A stretch of DNA of 64,000 bases from NCBI GenBank assembly GCA_018398805.1, contig JAGFBZ010002567.1:1428501-1492500 (forward strand), read 5' to 3'. Below the pieces are notes generated by a model. It had not been told where the DNA came from and did no database searches. It saw only the letters and a program-made list of their open reading frames with translations. The stretch is from Hirundichthys speculiger. Its lineage: Eukaryota; Chordata; Actinopteri; Beloniformes; Exocoetidae. Position numbers and translations under genes: made by a program. This document shows, piece after piece, positions 35,419-48,830 of this stretch (position 1 is the stretch's first letter; each line of letters starts with the position of its first letter).

Positions 35419-38138
35419 TTATTGTGAACCACTCTAAATGCTTGCTCATGTAATCAGTACGAAATATCTACAAATACAGTGCATGAATGCAAAATCAATT
35501 AGTCAACTGCACAAATGAAAATACTGGTAAGTAATCCTATGAGATTATGTTTTTTTTTTTAATTGCTTCAGGAACGAGTGTACACACAAACACACATGTA
35601 TTTATCTCATTCTGATTAGGAAAGGGATTCAAGTCAGGTGGCCAATGGGCCTGCCTGAGAGGAATACATGGAACACTTCTTTTTCAGTAGGAAAAAAAAT
35701 GTGTGTGTTGGTGCTTCGGCCCAAGCCCCAGCTCTCCAGGTCAGAGTTCCTGACACACACTCACACCCAGCGGGATGACAAAATAATTAACTCACACTCA
35801 GATTGACAGACAGTTTATCACAGTCTCTCTCTCACACTCGCAGACTGAAGGGCATTACTTTCCCATAATCAACAGAAGTGAATACACAGATGACTTGTGT
35901 CTTTATTATTTTTGTGGGATATAAAATAACAGTGAAGAAGAGATATCAGCTAAATGCCTGAAACACACAGTACAAGGCAGCTAAAAGATATGAAACCAAG
36001 ACTTCTCCAAGAGCATTTTCTTTTCTCTTTGGACACTCTCTTTTCACAATATGTAATATAAAAGTGTGGCATTAACAACACTTGTATTAGACTAGATTAG
36101 ATGTACTTTATTATTTAGGCAAATTGGTATGAGAAATCACTTCTATGTTTGTCCTTTATGTGTCTAAAATCTCTCATATTGCACACAAACATTTAGTTTT
36201 GTGTCAGTTCTTTCATGCCATTTGACCCTTTTAGTGTGCATTCAGATTAATAAAAGAAAATTACATTGTTTAAAATGTTAACTGGGAAAAGAGCAAATGG
36301 CTGAAAGAGGAATGGAATAAAAGAGAGGAAAGGAGTATCTTGTTCTTGGAGGTACTGTAACACAGACAGCTCTGTCTCACATGGCATGCCCACCTTTGAA
36401 GGCTGCACTTAAAAGTGTGCTTGTATGTGGGGTGGAGAGGAGTGGGTCTGAGTGGGTGGATAAGGGGTAACCTGTGGACTGAAATGCTGTGCCTACCCTT
36501 GCCCGCCCTCCGTCCTCTTGATTCTGAGAGGCAGTTTCTTTGGTTTTTTTTCCCTTTGGCCACAAAGGAAGAGGGGTCGGATTGCGCCGGCACATTCACG
36601 AGCCCACTTTGTTTTCAAATGGTTTTGTTTAGTTGTGACACTGTAGACACCCAACACCTTCCAAGAATCTGAACTCCTCTGCAAGGGGAGCAGATAGGGA
36701 AGGTGGGTGGTGTGTGAGCCTAAAGAGGAGAAGAGACGGCAATGTTTGTGGTTGGAATATGTTCTGAAGCAATCCAGATTAATTGACAGCATCCTCTCCT
36801 CTATCATATGTGGCCTCTCATTCTTTAGTTGTTTAGGTTTTATTTCCTTACTGATACCACAGCCCCCACCCCCTACCCCCACACTCCTTTAAAGCTGCTG
36901 TGCTCCACCCTGTTTAATGTTCTATACATCAGTCTCCCCTGCCCTCTCTTCCACTGCTCCCTGTGCTTCCTTGAGCCTCAAGATGTTCCAGCTGTTCAAG
37001 CTTTTCTACCTCTGAGTGTTTAAGCAGCTTAACACATCAGGATCTGGGCTGCTCAGCTCTGAGCTGGCTGATGCTCGTAGCCTAATACATGAGTAATTCA
37101 AGGCTCAGCCCTCACTTTTGCATGGCACTTCCTGCCAGTCGATCTTACATGCATAAGCATGCACATGCTCATGTAAGTCGTTGCGCGAGCCTTATCCTCT
37201 AGACTCACTCAATTATGATGGACTATGACAAACTTTACTGCAATTAAGTTATCTAGAAAACTAAATCAAATAATACTAAAAATCAACCAGTGGTATAACA
37301 GGAAATTATTTGCAATGAATGTATTTTGTAGTGGGATGTAGTTTTGAATAAATCTGAAATCAGAAATCATTCAATTAAATCCTGAAAGACAGTGTCCAGC
37401 AGTGGTTTATCAACACATTGGTAGTTCATCTTCAATAATCTGCTGAAAATTATGTCCTCTGGTGAGAAACGCAACTTCATATGCAGTAAGTGCTGGTGCG
37501 GCATTAATACATGCTTTTTGACAGGCTTGACAAAGCAATCGTACCCAAGCTCCATGGGGCAATGGAGTCAATTGCTGCACATAGGCAGGGCACTCTGAAA
37601 GGTAAGGGCTTGCTCTTTGTTGGATCAGGGGTTACTCTCACAGGTGCACAATCCACTGCACAATCTTACAATCCGCATCCCAAAGGACGAATGGTCCAAC
37701 GACGCATTGCGACCCCAACCTCACAACACACTATGCAGGATGAGGCAGCTCCTTATATCTGTTGTGGTATTCAGTATTTGCTGGAAGTGTTGAGTGTGTG
37801 GTTTCTTGGTAGGCAAATGAAAGGCAGTGAAGAGAGCTGCAAAAGATGAAAAAAAAAAAACCAGAAAGTGTGTGTGTCTGTGTCTGAGTGAAAAAGAATA
37901 AAGAGATAGAAAGAGAGCAAGGGAAAGAGTATCTGCTGCATTAACCTTCCCCTCCACAGTCCCAGTATAGAGGCTTTTCTGCACTTCTCTTTCAGCACAG
38001 GGGACCCAGGGGATAGTAATGGTAATCCCTGCTCCATTCTTCCAAAAGCAACTTTGATTTCCTATTAGGTTCCTCCTGATGGGGACTGATGGGGAGAGGT
38101 GGGGAGGAACGGAAAGCAGGGGAAGGACAGACATGGCG

Positions 38139-38169
<31 letters not shown>

Positions 38170-39500
38170 CAGTAGTGGGAAAAAAAGTGACAAGTTGGCA
38201 AAAGAAGAAGAGTAAAGGTGGATAAGTCATATAATTGATGCAAATGAACAATACAGATGCAACAAGTACAGAGAGCAGGAAGGGGTAGGGGTGTAAAGGT
38301 GAACAGGAAAGGCTGGCTCGTACTTCATTTAGTAATAGCAGGATGACGGCTGTGGCACAGCGGCTCCTGGGTACCAGGAGCATTGTTTACACTTAGCCCA
38401 TTTAATACTGACCTTTCCTAGCTGGCAGACATACAGACTGAGAGGTGAAAAGGCACACTAAGAAGCAGACAGGTTGGTATGTGGTCAGACAGGTGAGATA
38501 AGAGGAAGGCAGACCAACAATGGAAAATGGCAGAAAAGTTGAAAAGGGTAAGTAGATGTAGGAGCAGGTCTCAGCTAGAAAACAATGTAAAGGTGAGTGT
38601 TTTAATTTGAATGGTATAACTCTTTCCCAAACAGAGACAATAATACAAATAACAGACAAATAGAAGGACTGGGGATATTTGGGTTGTTCTTATTGTCAGG
38701 GAAACAAAATTCACGAACAAGACCTTAAAGAATGGCTGGATTCCCAGTTTCATATATTCTCCTAATTTCCTACCCTGTCTTTTACTCCTAATATTTGTCT
38801 CTATTAATGGTGTTTAATGTTCTGGAACAACTACATAGTTTCACAGTTTTAAATGATAGTGTTCAGCATCCAAGGCAGTATAACATGTGGGAATAATTTA
38901 AAGTAAACTGTGTTCTTGTTCATCATTATGCAGATGATGGCTGGCTGGTACAACTGTGTCGCTTGTTAATGTGTGCTTTTGCTTGTTTTGCACTACTGGA
39001 GCTCTTTGACACACAAATAAATTTATTTCACAATTTGGCTGCACAGAGACCTCAATAGTTTTCTTTCTTTAAATTAATTAACAATTTAGATAAATCACCA
39101 AACCCAGAGACGTACAGATAAAACACTGATACACACACACACACACAAAAAAAAAAAAAAAATCAACACAATCAACACAAAGTTTGTTACTCCTCACATT
39201 AATGGCAACTTAAATCACTTGTAGATAAAAGCTGGATTTCTAACATGGCAGGACTGGTTGTCTGGTAAACGTGTACAGGCACTGTGAAGGCCCATATCAT
39301 TAATCATTACATTAGTGAATGAGACACCCATACACGGTCTGCATTTTGTGTCACGATAGAAGACCTCCCATGAGGGCAATGCAGGAAAAAAATCCCTTTG
39401 CAACACAAGTCCAACCAATCCCTTCACTTCTCTTACAGATTTTGCACCTCACTGACAAGTCTAGAGTTTTCCTGGGAGAGTGCAAGCTGTACAGTTGTGA
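35419..39500. other. Gene-poor region
   Basis: Contains a remnant AGATTAGATGTACTTTATTA at about 36100-36120 that resembles a retrotransposon end, and an (AG)n microsatellite at 38143-38169. No supported gene. The frame at 37511-37849 (+) is the only one with balanced composition, but I see no family or splice structure for it. Confidence 0.4.
38143..38169. repeat. (AG)13 microsatellite
   Basis: Uninterrupted AG dinucleotides within purine-rich sequence. Confidence 0.9.
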
Positions 39501-39724
39501 CAGGGGTCTCAAACTGATCTGTGAAAGGGCCGCCTGGCTGCAGGTTTTTGTTCCAACCCTGCAGAAACACAGCTGACTTGTTTCATTCAATCAACGGAAC
39601 TGGTTAAGACCTTTAGTGAAGACAACTAGTTAACTTGACTAAAACAAGTCAGCTGTGTTTCTGCACAGTTGGAACAAAAACCTGCAGCCACGCGGTCCTT
39701 TCATGGATCAGTTTGAGAGCCCTG
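39501..39724. mobile_element. 224-bp foldback MITE with 83-bp inverted arms
   Basis: The left arm begins CAGGGGTCTCAAACTGAT and the right end, reverse-complemented, begins CAGGGCTCTCAAACTGAT. The arms stay aligned for about 83 bp with seven mismatches, so the transcript or single strand would fold into a long hairpin with a short central loop. Termini CAGGG(G/C)TCTCAAACT are hAT-like. Flanking 8-mers AGTTGTGA and TGTTAAGA match at five of eight positions, consistent with an old 8-bp duplication. Confidence 0.8.
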
Positions 39725-39814
39725 TGTTAAGATAACACATGGCACATATCCAGAGATGGTGCGCAAGAAATGCGCAGAAATATAAGAAAATTTGATAAGA
39801 TAAGAACAGAGAGC

Positions 39815-42281
39815 TTTCGTGCTAACAGAGCTGGGAGAGGTCCCAGCAGATCCCTGTGACCCTGCAGAGGACTAAACGGGTATGGATGATGGATGGATGG
39901 ATGGATGGATGGATGGATGGATGGATGGATGGATGGATGGATGGATGGATGGATGGATGGATGGATGGATGATGGATGGATGATGGATGGATGGATGGAT
40001 GGATGGATGGATGATGTATATATGATGGATGGATAGATGGATGGATGGATAGCTGGATGGAGGATGGATGGATGGATGGATGGATGGATGATGGATGGAT
40101 GGATGGATGGATGGATGGATGGATGGATGGATGGATGGATGGATGGATGGATGGATGGATGGATGGATGGATGGATGATGATGGATGGATGGATGGATGG
40201 ATGGATGGATGATGGATGGATGGATGGATGGATGGATGGATGGATGGATGGATGGATGGATAGCTGGATGGATGGATGGATGGATGGATGGATGATGTAT
40301 GTATGATGGATGGATAGATGGATGGATGGATAGCTGGATGGATGGATGGATGGATGGATGATGGATGGATAGATGGATGGATGGATAGCTGGATGGATAG
40401 ATGGATAGATGGATGGATGATGGGTGGATGATGGATGGATGGATGATGGATGGATGGATGGATGATGTATGTATGATCGATGGATAGATGGATGGATAGA
40501 TAGCTGGATGGATGATGGATGGATGGATGGATGGATGGATGGATGGATGGATGGATGGATGGATGGCTGGATGGATGGATGATGGATGGATGGATGGATG
40601 GATGATGGATGGATGATGGTTGGATAGATGGATGGATGGATGGATGGATGGATGGATGGATGGATGGATGATGTATGTATGATGGATGGATAGATGGATG
40701 GATAGCTGGATGGATGATGGATGATGGATGGATAGATGAATGGATGGATGGATGGATGGATGATGGATGGATGGATGGATGATGGATGGATGATGTATGT
40801 ATGATGGATGGATAGATGGATGGATGGATAGCTGGATGGATGGATGATGGATGGATGATGTATGTATGATGGATGGTTAGATGGATGGATGGATAGCTGG
40901 ATGGATGGATGGATGGATGATGGATGATGGATGGATGGATGGATGGATGGATGGATGGATGATGGATGGATGGATGGATAGCTGGATGGATAGATGGATG
41001 ATGGATGGATGGATGGATGGATGATGGATGGATGGATGGATGGATGGATGGATGCTGGATGGATGGATGGATGATGATGGATGGATGGATGGATGGATGG
41101 ATAGCTGGATGGATAGATGGATGATGGATGATGATGGATGGATGATGGATGGATGGATGGATGGATGGATGGATGGATGGATGGATGGATGGATGGATAT
41201 GATGGATGGATGGATGATGGATGATGATGATGGATGGATGATGGATGGATGATGGATGGATGATGGATGATGGATGCTGGATGATGGATGATGATGATGA
41301 TGGATGGATGGATGATGGATGATGGATGGATGGATGGATGATGGATGATGATGGATGGATGATGGATGGATGGATGATGGATGATGGATGGATGGATGGA
41401 TGGATGGATGGATGGATGGATGGATGGATGGATGATGAATGGATGGCTGGATGGATGGATGGATGAATGGATGGCTGGATGGATGGATGGATGGATGGAT
41501 GGATGATGGATGGAATGGATGATGGATGGATGGATGGATGGATGGATGGTGGATGGATGGATGCATAGATGGATGGATGGATGAATGGATGGATGGATGG
41601 ATGGATGGATGGATGGAATGTATGGATGGATGGATGCATAGATGGATGGGTGGATGGATGGATGGATGGATGGATGGATGGATGGATGGATGAATGGATG
41701 GATGGATGATGGATGGATGGATGGATGGATGGATGGATGGATGGATGGATGGATGGATGAATGGATGGATGGATGGATGAATGATGGATGATGGATGGAT
41801 GGATGGATGGATGGATGATGGATGGATGGATGGATGGATGGATGGATGGATGGATGGATGGATGGATGGATGGATGATGATGGATGGATGGATGGATGGA
41901 TGGATGGATGGATGGATGGATGGATGGATGATGGATGGATGGATGGATGGATGGATGGATGGATGGATGGATGGATGGATGGGATGGATGGATGGATGGA
42001 TGGATGGATGGATGGATGGATGGATGCATAGATGGATGGATGGATGGATGGATGGATGGATGGATGCATAGATGGATGGATGATGGATGGATGGATAAAT
42101 GGATGGATGGATGGATGGATGGATGGATGGATAGATGGATGGTTAGCCGGATGGATGGATGATGGATGGTTAGCTGGATGGATGGATGAATGGATGGATG
42201 GATGGATGGATGGATGCATAGATGGATGGATGCATAGATGGATGGATGGATGGATGGATGGATGGATGGATGGATGGATGG
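39815..42281 (+). mobile_element. 5'-truncated retroelement insertion with a 2.4-kb GGAT tail
   Basis: Only about 67 bases of element body remain (GAGCTGGGAGAGGTCCCAGC through ACTAAACGGGTATGG), the same block that ends the other retroelement copies in the window. It runs directly into the GGAT array at 39882. A 13-bp direct repeat AAGAACAGAGAGC lies immediately before the body (39802-39814) and immediately after the array (42282-42294), which is best read as the target-site duplication. The array is therefore the element's 3' tail, grown by slippage or unequal exchange after insertion. Confidence 0.8.
39882..42281. repeat. 2.4-kb GGAT tetranucleotide array with higher-order variants
   Basis: The unit is GGAT with frequent GAT-shortened (ATGATGG), TAGATGG, TAGCTGG, TGCATAG and TGAATGG variants. 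A longer block, ATGATGTATGTATGATGG followed by TAGATGG and TAGCTGG, recurs near 40011 (variant), 40291, 40462, 40669, 40789 and 40855. Because the tetramer has no stop in any phase, frames of over 850 codons (Ile-His-Pro-Ser on the minus strand, Gly-Trp-Met-Asp on the plus strand) stay open; they are not genes. Confidence 0.97.
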
Positions 42282-42294
42282 AAGAACAGAGAGC

Positions 42295-45200
42295 CATATT
42301 GTATTTTTTTCTGGAACACTTTTTAAAAGTCTTTCAAAGATTTCCTCTTTGCGTGTAGTAAGAGGGAAATCAGGTTTCCTGTCTATAAGAGGTCTACCAC
42401 AATCATATAGGTCTGCCATTTACTTCTGATAGACCTATACTCATGTTCTTGAAATAATATTTACAATGATTATATTATTAATATTTAATGATTATCTATA
42501 AAATCTACAAAAGACTGTTGTTTATAATCCACCATTGAAAAAAGCTTCCATTTTGGCGCTTTTGATGAAAGTGCTCAACAACATCAACAACAACAAACAA
42601 CTTTTTTTTTTTTTAATGATAAGTAGTTCCCATGTCTGTGTGGGAAAGAGAGATGAGACAGATATTAAAGTTGTGTAGGCGAGACAGAGAGATATGGAGA
42701 CAGATACATACAGAGAGAGACAAAAGGGAGAGGGAGAGAGATAGTCAGAGGGAGAATGATTGATTGATGTGGTCAGTGAGGCGTCACTGATCTCCACGGG
42801 AGACCGGACCTCCTGCCCCAATGAAGAGGACGTGGAATGGCCCTTAATGACCTGAAAATAGAAGAACTGCAACACTAATCTGGGAGGAGGAAGATAATGA
42901 TGATCATATCAGCTACAAATATATTCAATTAACTCAGAACGTCATGATGTGTGCAGTAAAATCTGATTTCAATTTATTTTATTTCCTGCTTTTATAAGTT
43001 CAAGACCACATTTGGCAAGTTTTCCAGATGTCTAAAGATTCATTTGTACAAGAATACCAGTCAAAATAAATATGCACTTTAAACGCACTGCAATAACTAG
43101 AATTTTGCATTCAGTTACAACATTAAAAAAAAGGGAAGAGGTTTACGTTTCACTCAGAGAAAAAAGCACAATATGAGCGTGAGCTCACAGTCAGTCAGTT
43201 GACCTTTGTGTGTGTTCTCCTGCAGAGAGACCAACTAATCCATTAGAGTGTTAGGAAATGTCTCGGTATGTTGGCGTTTTCATCCTCTTAGGATCTTGTG
43301 TCTTGTGAAGCACCTTTAGCTGTTAAAAATGCCCCATGGGCAGTACCAACCAACACACAGCAAAAACACCCAGAAATAGGAGTTAATTCAGTCTAAAAGA
43401 CACTTTTACATCTGATCTTCTGCAACCTTTATAGTACACATTTTGCATTTCACTGGAGTTCCATAGTCAAAAGGATGCAGTGATGGTTAGATGATGTGAT
43501 TATATTTTTAAATAATCCAAACTGACTTCTCCCAAGCAGGGACTGATTATAACAAGCTCAAATGTTGGCATTTAAGTTATTTTTGCGAGGGATGAGATTC
43601 ACAGATCCACAGTCTGTCTGAAAAAGGTCCCCGTTAGTCCATTTCCTTCACTGTGGGAAGTAGGCTGCTATTGTTTTTTTCTAGCAGGGAGTTTGTTGTT
43701 TTTGAAAATGCCCTACAGCTAGTATTGTGTGTGTGTTCGTATGATTGATGTGTGAAAATGGCTGAAAAATTTTACAGATCAGACACACAAGCATGAAGTC
43801 ATCATGGCCAATAAAGAGATGCTTTCCCTTAAGGCATGTTTAGGGTTAGTTCAAAATTTTTCAAGAGCCCCCAGTCCTTTCAGCCAACACATTTCCGTGC
43901 TGTTGACTTAAAGGGTTGGAATTCATTGGATTTCAACTTTCTTTTTAGCTTTTCTTAAATAATTGCAACTCTGACAGGTTGAATGAACCTGCTACTGAAA
44001 TGTGAAGCGTGGAGCAATAAAGTTAAAGAATAGTTTCTTGTTTGACACATCTATTCAACACACTTATTTTCTATTATACATCCTTCTGTGTGTTGTTCTG
44101 CACCTTCTGTTGGACAAAAAAAAAAAAAAGGTAATTCAATCACAAAGTAAGTTAAGTTAAATTTTAGCTCAGTAACTGGAAAATAAAGGACAGAAATAAT
44201 AATATTGGCATGGATGCTTAAATATTTTACTTTGGATAACAAGATATACAGTACCCAGTTTTCCAATCTATATGATTTTTACTGTCCTTTAGTTTGCATG
44301 TAAGTAAAAAAGAAAAAATCTATATCTAACTAAAATCTATGCTTAAATATTTTACTTTGGATAACAAGATATACAGTACCCAGTTTTCCAATCTATATGA
44401 TTTTTACTCTCCTTTAGTTTGCATGTAAGTAAAAAAAAAAAAATCTATGTCTAACTCTTGCATGTTGTAATAGTAGCAATCAGTGAAAAATTTTACTAAA
44501 CTTGATGTATTGCTTCAATATCTGCAATGAGACACCTGAACATGACAATATCAGCTGTGTTAAACTCTTTAATGCTTAATGTTGTAGCTTGTAACTGGAA
44601 TGTGATCTGATCCACATGCCTTGTTTATGCAGTGGGCCAAAGCAGTGTAAGTACATGGTGTGTTGACAAAAAGAAATCCCACATGGAGTTCATTTTCTAT
44701 GCAATTGTGTACGTGTGCTTCCAGCTGCGTGAGTGCTTTGAATCAAGTTTTTGTTCCTGTAAAAGCACTTGTGCCATTCTTCATATAAACTCATGTGTCA
44801 CTCTTAGTCACCAGATCTCAATTGCTTGCTTTTCAGTGCGCAGAAATGGCTTTCCACAGCTCCATTGTGATCTGCCTCCTTACTGGATCAGTGGCTGAAT
44901 GGACAGATTGAAAAAAGAGGGATGAAAATGATAGGACATGTATCTCTGACTGGTAAGATGGGGAGATGTGAAGCTACGTGTGAGCACGAAACGACCTATG
45001 TGTCTATGTGGACCCGTGAGATGAACACGGGCGAGGTGAGGGGGTGCGCTGTTGGTGTCTGTGCTCTCTGTGCTGTTTTAGTGTGAGTGTGAGAGGCTGT
45101 AAGGGATACCCTTGTCTGTTCCCTACTTGCCCCACTCTGAGCCTGCTCCACCCAGGCCAGCCCAGGAGAGAGTGGGGGTCCCCTGGGAACTGGACAGGAC

Positions 45201-46359
45201 AGGGAGGTAGAGGGAGGGGGAAGCCATGGAGACGATGCTTTCAGCCTCTCTGAAAAGGAGCGGAATCAAATACAAGCAAAGGCTCCCTCAATATACTGTA
45301 TCCCTCACCTGAGTAGGGCAACTAGCTGAAAGGAGAGCTGCAAGGGCAACTGTACAATGGGCTCAGAGAGGACAACAGAAGAGATCAGAGAGGACCGGAG
45401 AGATACAGTTAACCATGGCCATTCCATCGCCCTAACCACACACACAGACCTAGAATGGCGACTATGATAATTAAATATTCTGGTTCATTTCCAAAATGTA
45501 CATTTTAAAATGTATTTCCTTTAACAGCTTTCCCCCCCTAAAGGAAGCAGTTGCACGCAGCTTGTTTAGGTCACAGTACGTTGGATTTACCGGTGGAATC
45601 ATTCTCACTGTTCCTGTTGCATCTGTCAGTGTGAGGGCTGACTACATGTCTGGCTCATGTGCTGATTTAGGCATCCCGGCGCTGCGGTTGAGCTCTGTGA
45701 AGAACTTAGTCGACCAAATCCTCCGATGCTGTCTTTGTTTGAGCTGATGCAAATCTGTTCTACCTCTGAAAGGTTCTCTGCTCTGAATTTAGAAATCTGA
45801 TCACTTCTACTTTTTTCCATTCAGCAGTTTTTGTGATGTGTGTTATTCCATAACTGGAACCACCAAAGATTTTATATTTTTATAGGCATAACAAGAAACA
45901 TTTAAAAATGGGGCAAAATGTCTATGCTCATTTCTGCCTTTTATGCATCTGGCTCATGATTTTACAAAGAGAGGATATAACTTGAAAGAGACTGGAGACT
46001 GAAAAGTGGTGACAGGGAGGAACATAGTAAGGCAGCATAGAATAGTCATGCTATGTGGGATGACTCCGGTGGTACAAATGGGGAAAAGAGCAAAGGTATA
46101 GCAGAAGATCAAGTGGTGGAACTTAAAGGAAGAAAAGAAGAACAAGTCCTGTTTGAATTTCAGGAAGGACGATTAGACAGGTTCTGGGTAGCAGTGAAGA
46201 ATTACCAGATGACTGAGCAACAACATGAAAATGCAATAAGGGGGCAGGTAGGAAGGTGCTTGGTCTGTCATCTGGACAGTGAAGAAAAAAAAATAAGGAG
46301 ACTTGGTAGATGATGATATTCTAATAATTATGAATAGGTTAGCAAATAAGAAGTGACAT
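42295..46359. other. Gene-poor region
   Basis: No gene recognised. It contains the 125-bp tandem duplication at 44214-44455 and purine-rich tracts near 42640-42760. Open frames are short and unsupported. Confidence 0.4.
44214..44455. repeat. 125-bp tandem duplication
   Basis: Unit 1 starts ATGCTTAAATATTTTACTTT at 44214 and unit 2 starts with the same bases at 44339. The second copy ends at CTAAC (44455). Differences are a handful of bases, mostly in the A run, so the duplication is young. Confidence 0.95.
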
Positions 46360-46640
46360 AGCAAGATAGATGAAGAAAGTAGGCAGCAGTACAGAGACGT
46401 AACGTAAGGCAGAATGAAGTGGCATAGGCTAAAGTGGAAGCTTATGACAAGTTTTATAGGAGGATAAACACTAAGGGAAGATGGAAATGGTAGATGGAAA
46501 TGTGCTTATAAATGAGGAAAGTGTGTAGGCAAGCTGGAAAGAGTCATTTTGATAACTGATGACTGAAGAAACCGAGAGAGTAAAAAAGAGAAGAGTGGAA
46601 GGTGCAGCACATGTAGACTGTGAAGTGTCGGGTTTTGAGT
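46360..46640 (+). mobile_element. Decayed RTE-like LINE fragment
   Basis: Across broken frames, pieces resemble the linker before the reverse transcriptase of RTE-type LINEs: RQQYRD, then AKVEAYDKFYRRINTK, and RVKKRRVEGAAHVD. Stops and frameshifts are frequent and the ends are not defined. The assignment is from pattern resemblance only. Confidence 0.4.
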
Positions 46641-46649
46641 AACAGCAAG

Positions 46650-48792
46650 AGTGGCAGAAGAGATGGAGCTGCCTGGCAGTACCAGGTTAGGAGGTGGTAT
46701 CACATGGTACCTAAATTGAAGTGAGTGTACATTCACTTGGCTTGATAAAAGTGATATTATTTCAACCCTACATTATGTTGTAGCTACTTGTTGTAGCTTG
46801 TTGGGTAAATTCAACCTCTTGGGTGAATATGTTCTTTAAACTCTGCAATTTTGGCTTAGATTCGAACAGTATGTCACCAAGTTGGTCATTGTGCATTTCA
46901 AAGAAGTTATCTTGAGTGGTCAGCCTGAGTATAAGGAAACTGCACATTAATACACAGTTGTTTTGGAAACACTTTAAGACAAAGATGTGAATTATATACT
47001 GTATTTGAGGGTATCGTTCAAAATACAAAAAAAGCAAAAAAGACTCGGTACAACGGGACTAATCTCAGTGCACTCCTTGAGAGACTACTTCTAAAGTCAA
47101 TTTTTTCAAGGAGATATATTTTTCTTCTCCTGACTGACCTTGGGTCAGGGATATTGTGAGAGTGGGCTTACTTATAGCTCTCACATATTGCAGTATTTTT
47201 CTTCTTGAAAGGTGTCACCTGGCACTCCAGGGTTTTCAACACAATAATAATACATGGTTGTGGCACTCGGGTATATCGACCGGAAATAAATATAAAATAA
47301 GAATCTAAAATATATGAAAATATATGATTCCTTTGGAATCAACAGAGTGAATGTAGAAAGAAAGCTTTGCACAAGGGTTATGGTCTTGCTGATTCTAAGG
47401 GTTAGATAAACATAAATGAGAGCTGAAGGAGGACATACACTTTGGAGGATATTTTCTTGTTTATTTATTTGTTCAAAATTCATTCAATATAAGTCATATG
47501 AGTTAAGAATTAAGGTTATATATTTGCTAGTGTATTTTAATTAGCGGCCAGTGATGTATGGCTTCATATACTTGCACATGCACATGTTTGTATAGCACAC
47601 GTGAGTCTGGCAGACAGCCAGCGCAGGTTACACGTGTTGAAAATAACCGGTGTCAAGTGCGACAGGTAGATGTGTGGGTAGTGGAGACACACAAACCCTC
47701 ACGTTTGTCTCAGAGCAGATATGCATGTCCTTCCATATAAGTAAATCTACCTCTTTCAGCTTTCTCTATCACACTTCTGACATTCCAAGATGTGCAAAAG
47801 TAAGAAAAATCACTTCCGACGCCTCTAGGGATTTCCTTTTATGTGTGAACCCAGTCACTCTGGATGAAGCTCTTAACTCCGACTAACTATGACGGCGCTA
47901 CACACTCTGTAACCCGACACTGCTGGAAGTTAAACCACATCAAATGGTGTAAGTAGCCTTGCAGTTGAGCTGTTTCTTTTTGGATCATATAACTACACAG
48001 ACACTCACACAAACTCACAAGAGGTATACAACCATTTACAATTCTTTTCATAAGATTTAAATTTCCTTCTTTAGAAAATAAAATAAGATTCAATTATAAC
48101 AGAAAACTACAGGAAGAAGTGTGAATTGGCATTCAAAAAGAGTGAGTTATTAAAGTTGCAACACACAGACAACGGACAAATGTGTTCAAAGTAGTAGGAA
48201 GGAACTCAATTTAAAAAAAAAAAGCTAGATATTTTGTTGTAAGGGATTTAAAAGAATATGACAATGACACATACAAGCATCTCTCACACACATTAATACA
48301 CAGACAAGAAAAAAAGTAATCACAGATTTATGCAGAATGATGCGTGAAAGGATACCTGGGCACACGTCAAAGTTTTACATTGTTAAACATGCAAATATAC
48401 GACACACAAACACACACACACAAAAAGCTATGTAACTGATTCCGCAGGAGCACTGAGCACTATGGATAATTGGTAGCACTATTGTGCTGCTCTTCAATGG
48501 TCTGGTTACCCAAGAAGCCTCATGTTCGTGTTCATGTACATTTGCTTTGAAGGTGCTGGACACAAAGAGCTGAACCCTCCCCAGAACAAAGACCTGGGAG
48601 ACCCAGCTTCACCCATAGATGTCTTTCATGGAGAGAACCGCAGAGATAAATGATCTTCTTCCTAGTTACAGTGAGACTACACCGTGTGCAACTGTGTCAA
48701 TGTGTTTATATGCAGGTGAACTTGCTCGAAGGGATGGGATGTTGGTCATCACAGAAACCACAGGATGTATTTTGTCAAAATAGTTCAACACC

Positions 48793-48794
<2 letters not shown>
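46650..48794. other. Gene-poor region
   Basis: No gene, RNA or delimitable mobile element seen. Confidence 0.4.

Positions 48795-48829
<35 letters not shown>
48795..48829. repeat. T35 homopolymer
   Basis: An uninterrupted run of 35 T. Length in the assembly is unlikely to be exact. It could be the A-tail of a minus-strand retroposed sequence, but no element body is recognisable next to it. Confidence 0.9.

Positions 48830-48830
<1 letters not shown>

Noticed and set aside
37511..37849. 112-codon plus-strand frame with balanced composition
   Set aside because: The composition is plausible, but no family, splice partner or neighbouring exon was found. A decayed transposon piece is as likely.
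39882..42281. CRISPR-like or protein-repeat array
   Set aside because: The period is four bases with irregular variants, there are no unique spacers, and the genome is eukaryotic.
39727..42419. Minus-strand open frames of 856 and 865 codons and plus-strand Gly-Trp-Met-Asp frames
   Set aside because: They are translations of the GGAT array, which has no stop codon in any phase. Composition is purely periodic, and there is no conserved start or flank.
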